Shown: positions 62,454-64,000 of the stretch, in pieces
Position numbering within the stretch: the stretch's first letter is position 1
Layout: every line of letters begins with the position of its first letter
Assembly (NCBI GenBank): GCA_050303615.1
Contig: JBNLCC010000074.1
Coordinates: 1 to 64,000, forward strand
Source: CAZDXJ01 sp050303615
Lineage (GTDB): Bacteria > Pseudomonadota > Gammaproteobacteria > Methylococcales > Methylomonadaceae
Direction: 5' to 3'
Length of the DNA stretch: 64,000 nt
Translations under genes and position numbers: made by a program
Notes under the pieces: model-generated
The model's database searches: none
Told to the model about the DNA's origin: nothing
Seen by the model: the letters and a program-made list of their open reading frames with translations, nothing else

Positions 62454-62650
62454 GCAGACTTCTTTGACTTTGAACCTTTTCCGGTAGTTAAGAGGGATAC
62501 GGACACGTAAGCAACAAATGTTTTTCAGCCTAAAGAGGTAAGCAATTTTCACCACAATGATACCCTTCCGTGTAACAGTCTTTTGTAGCAAAAACCATTT
62601 TTAAATGAGGATTATAAAAATAAAACCATTGAATTCAAAGGTTTATGTTA

Positions 62651-62738
62651 TGGCGGAGAGAGAGGGATTCGAACCCTCGATACGTTGCCGTATACACACT
62701 TTCCAGGCGTGCGCCTTCGACCACTCGGCCATCTCTCC
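62651..62738 (-). tRNA. tRNA-Ser (anticodon GGA)
   Basis: 88 bases including an encoded CCA. Acceptor stem GGAGAGA pairs with TCTCTCC, then discriminator G. The anticodon loop CTGGAAA gives GGA, reading UCC/UCU. A long variable arm (GTATACGGCAACGTATC-like) and the T arm GAGGGTTCGAATCCCTC are as expected for a class II serine tRNA. Confidence 0.96.
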
Positions 62739-62882
62739 GGGTATGACATTCACCGGCGTGACAGTGAAACGCGAAAGAATATAGCAGTTTGTTAGGAGAT
62801 GCAAATATTTTGTAAAAATTTGTGTTTTCCGGCTATTATTTTTCGTTTTTTCTGCCCGCTTTAATTACAAGGACTAATAAGC

Positions 62883-64000
62883 TCAAACCTGCAGGGGTGT
62901 CTGCTCCGCGGAGCGAATGTGTATGTCGCGTTGCGGAAACGGTATTTCGATGCCGTGTTCGCGCAGTGCATTGTTGATGCGTACGTGTAAATTATGGGTG
63001 ACAGGCAGGCGTTGGCCGAGTTCGCTGACAAAAACACGTATTGAAAAGTCCAGTGAGCTGTCACCGAAGCCGAGAAAATAGACACTCGGCTCAGGATCGG
63101 ACAATACTTGCGGTGTGGAACAAACCGTTTCGGTAATGACTTTATGCGCCAGTTCCACATCGGAACCGTAGGCGATGCCAACCGGTATGACCAAGCGAGT
63201 GACGTTATCCGTTAGCGACCAGTTGATCAATTGGCCGGTGATAAATGTCTTGTTGGGAACGATCAGTTCTTTTTGATCCCAATCGATAATGCGCGTCGCA
63301 CGCATTTGAATGCGGCAGACTTTGCCGGAAACATCGCCGACGGTAACAGTATCACCGACACGGATCGGGCGTTCGAACAACAGAATGATGCCGGACACCA
63401 AATTGGCAAAAATTTCCTGCAATCCGAATCCCAGACCGACACCAAGGGCGGCAACCAACCACTGTACCTGGGACCAGCTTCCGCCCAACTCGTTGGCAAT
63501 TCCGATAAATGCAGCGGTTATAAATGTGTATTGCAGTAATTGATTGATTGCATATCGGCTGCCCGCCTCCAGGGATAATTGCCGGTAAACGAAAACCTCC
63601 ATCACACCCGATAAATTGGTTACGATAATCACGGCAATAAACAAATAAAGCCCGGCCAGAAACAGATTTGCCAATGTTGTCGATTGATATACCTGCTGAC
63701 CATCAACGCTGATAAGTTGCCGCCATAAAACCACGTCGTCCAAAAAGGAAAAAGCCGGCAGGATATTTTTCCAAATCATAAAAAAACCGATGATCAACAC
63801 GATGCCGGTCAGCACATTAAGCAGCCTGACAGTTTGCGCGTTAATTTTTGGAATATCCAGTAATTGCTCATCGACGGTCGTTAACCAGTCGTCAGAACCC
63901 GTTGCAGCCTGTTTGGCACTGATCTCCGCGGCCTTTCTTTTTTTGCGCGCATTCTGCAGGGCCAATTGACGGTTTACCAACGTTAACCAGCGAATCACAA
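62883..64000 (-). CDS. MscS/MscK-family mechanosensitive channel (5' end outside window)
   Basis: At least 371 residues of a mechanosensitive channel that opens under hypo-osmotic stress. The frame runs to the window edge without a convincing start (first codon in frame GTG at 63998), so the N-terminal part is missing. Visible: two or three membrane helices before the pore, then the MscS pore helix and following beta domain (LGVGLGFGLQEIFANLVSGIILLFERPIRVGDTV in the family block, quoted here in part as GFGLQEIFANLVSG), RIQMRATRIIDWD and PNKTFITGQLINW. The Arg/Gln-rich stretch before the channel suggests the large KefA/MscK-like form. It ends 145 bases from the tRNA. Confidence 0.9.
   Translation of the reverse strand, partial: VIRWLTLVNRQLALQNARKKRKAAEISAKQAATGSDDWLTTVDEQLLDIPKINAQTVRLLNVLTGIVLIIGFFMIWKNILPAFSFLDDVVLWRQLISVDGQQVYQSTTLANLFLAGLYLFIAVIIVTNLSGVMEVFVYRQLSLEAGSRYAINQLLQYTFITAAFIGIANELGGSWSQVQWLVAALGVGLGFGLQEIFANLVSGIILLFERPIRVGDTVTVGDVSGKVCRIQMRATRIIDWDQKELIVPNKTFITGQLINWSLTDNVTRLVIPVGIAYGSDVELAHKVITETVCSTPQVLSDPEPSVYFLGFGDSSLDFSIRVFVSELGQRLPVTHNLHVRINNALREHGIEIPFPQRDIHIRSAEQTPLQV

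Noticed and set aside
1..64000. CRISPR array, prophage or rRNA operon
   Set aside because: No regularly spaced direct repeats with unique spacers, no phage structural genes and no rRNA sequence were seen.

Overview
The window looks like a chromosomal segment from a gammaproteobacterial (type I, Methylococcales-like) methanotroph. The main indicator is a lanthanide-type methanol dehydrogenase, xoxF, followed by xoxJ. Supporting signs are a complete glycogen gene set, zwf plus a short 6-phosphogluconate dehydrogenase, ergothioneine genes, and gammaproteobacterial housekeeping pairs such as uvrC-pgsA and scpA-scpB-rluB. No pmo or mxa genes lie in the window, so the methanotroph assignment rests on xoxF and overall gene content and is an inference.

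Layout. 0.1-1.1 kb: a palindromic repeat and a TetR-type regulator. 1.2-10 kb (minus strand): a run of eight tightly spaced genes, udgB, a large TPR-like protein, a J-like protein, a GrpE-like protein, an Hsp70, a zinc-ribbon protein, uvrC and pgsA; this is an accessory chaperone machine placed between two DNA-repair genes. 10.2-20.1 kb: a dicarboxylate symporter, yihY, rluB, scpB, scpA, an M50 peptidase, a YciO-type protein, tsaB, a small membrane protein and a YoaA-type helicase. 20.5-23.4 kb: xoxF, a strong terminator, xoxJ. 23.5-31.8 kb: glycogen metabolism in two divergent blocks (glgC, GH57 enzyme, malQ on minus; glgB, glgA on plus). 31.9-39.5 kb: a small secretin-N-like exported protein and a 2202-residue secreted protein built of DUF11-like and SdrD-B-like repeats, ending in an IPTL-CTERM-like sorting tail. 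39.6-44.5 kb: histidine-decarboxylase-like enzyme, tandem ACT protein and PutA, behind a perfect CRP-type site. 44.5-50.3 kb: a four-gene overlapping operon for an apparent synthase-dependent exopolysaccharide system. 50.7-53.1 kb: gnd-zwf. 53.3-57.1 kb: membrane protein, egtB-egtD, DUF427, small membrane protein. 57.1-62.5 kb: a decayed region with a pseudopilin fragment, a MITE-like element, a sugar-proton symporter, repeats, exosortase H with its partner, a transposase fragment and a frameshifted DUF2442 gene. 62.65 kb: tRNA-Ser. The right edge cuts an MscS-type channel.

Three parts stand out. (1) The polysaccharide operon pairs a QxxRW glycosyltransferase with a HlyD-type adaptor and a TolC-like outer-membrane factor fused to a TIM-barrel glycosidase-like domain. 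Its regulator has lost GGDEF but keeps an RxxD inhibitory-site motif, the arrangement expected of a c-di-GMP receptor. (2) Exosortase H at 61.2 kb and the giant protein at 32.9-39.5 kb form a plausible enzyme-substrate pair in the same window. (3) The Hsp70/GrpE/J/TPR set contains a J-like protein whose HPD motif is PPE. All functional assignments come from reading motifs; no searches were run.
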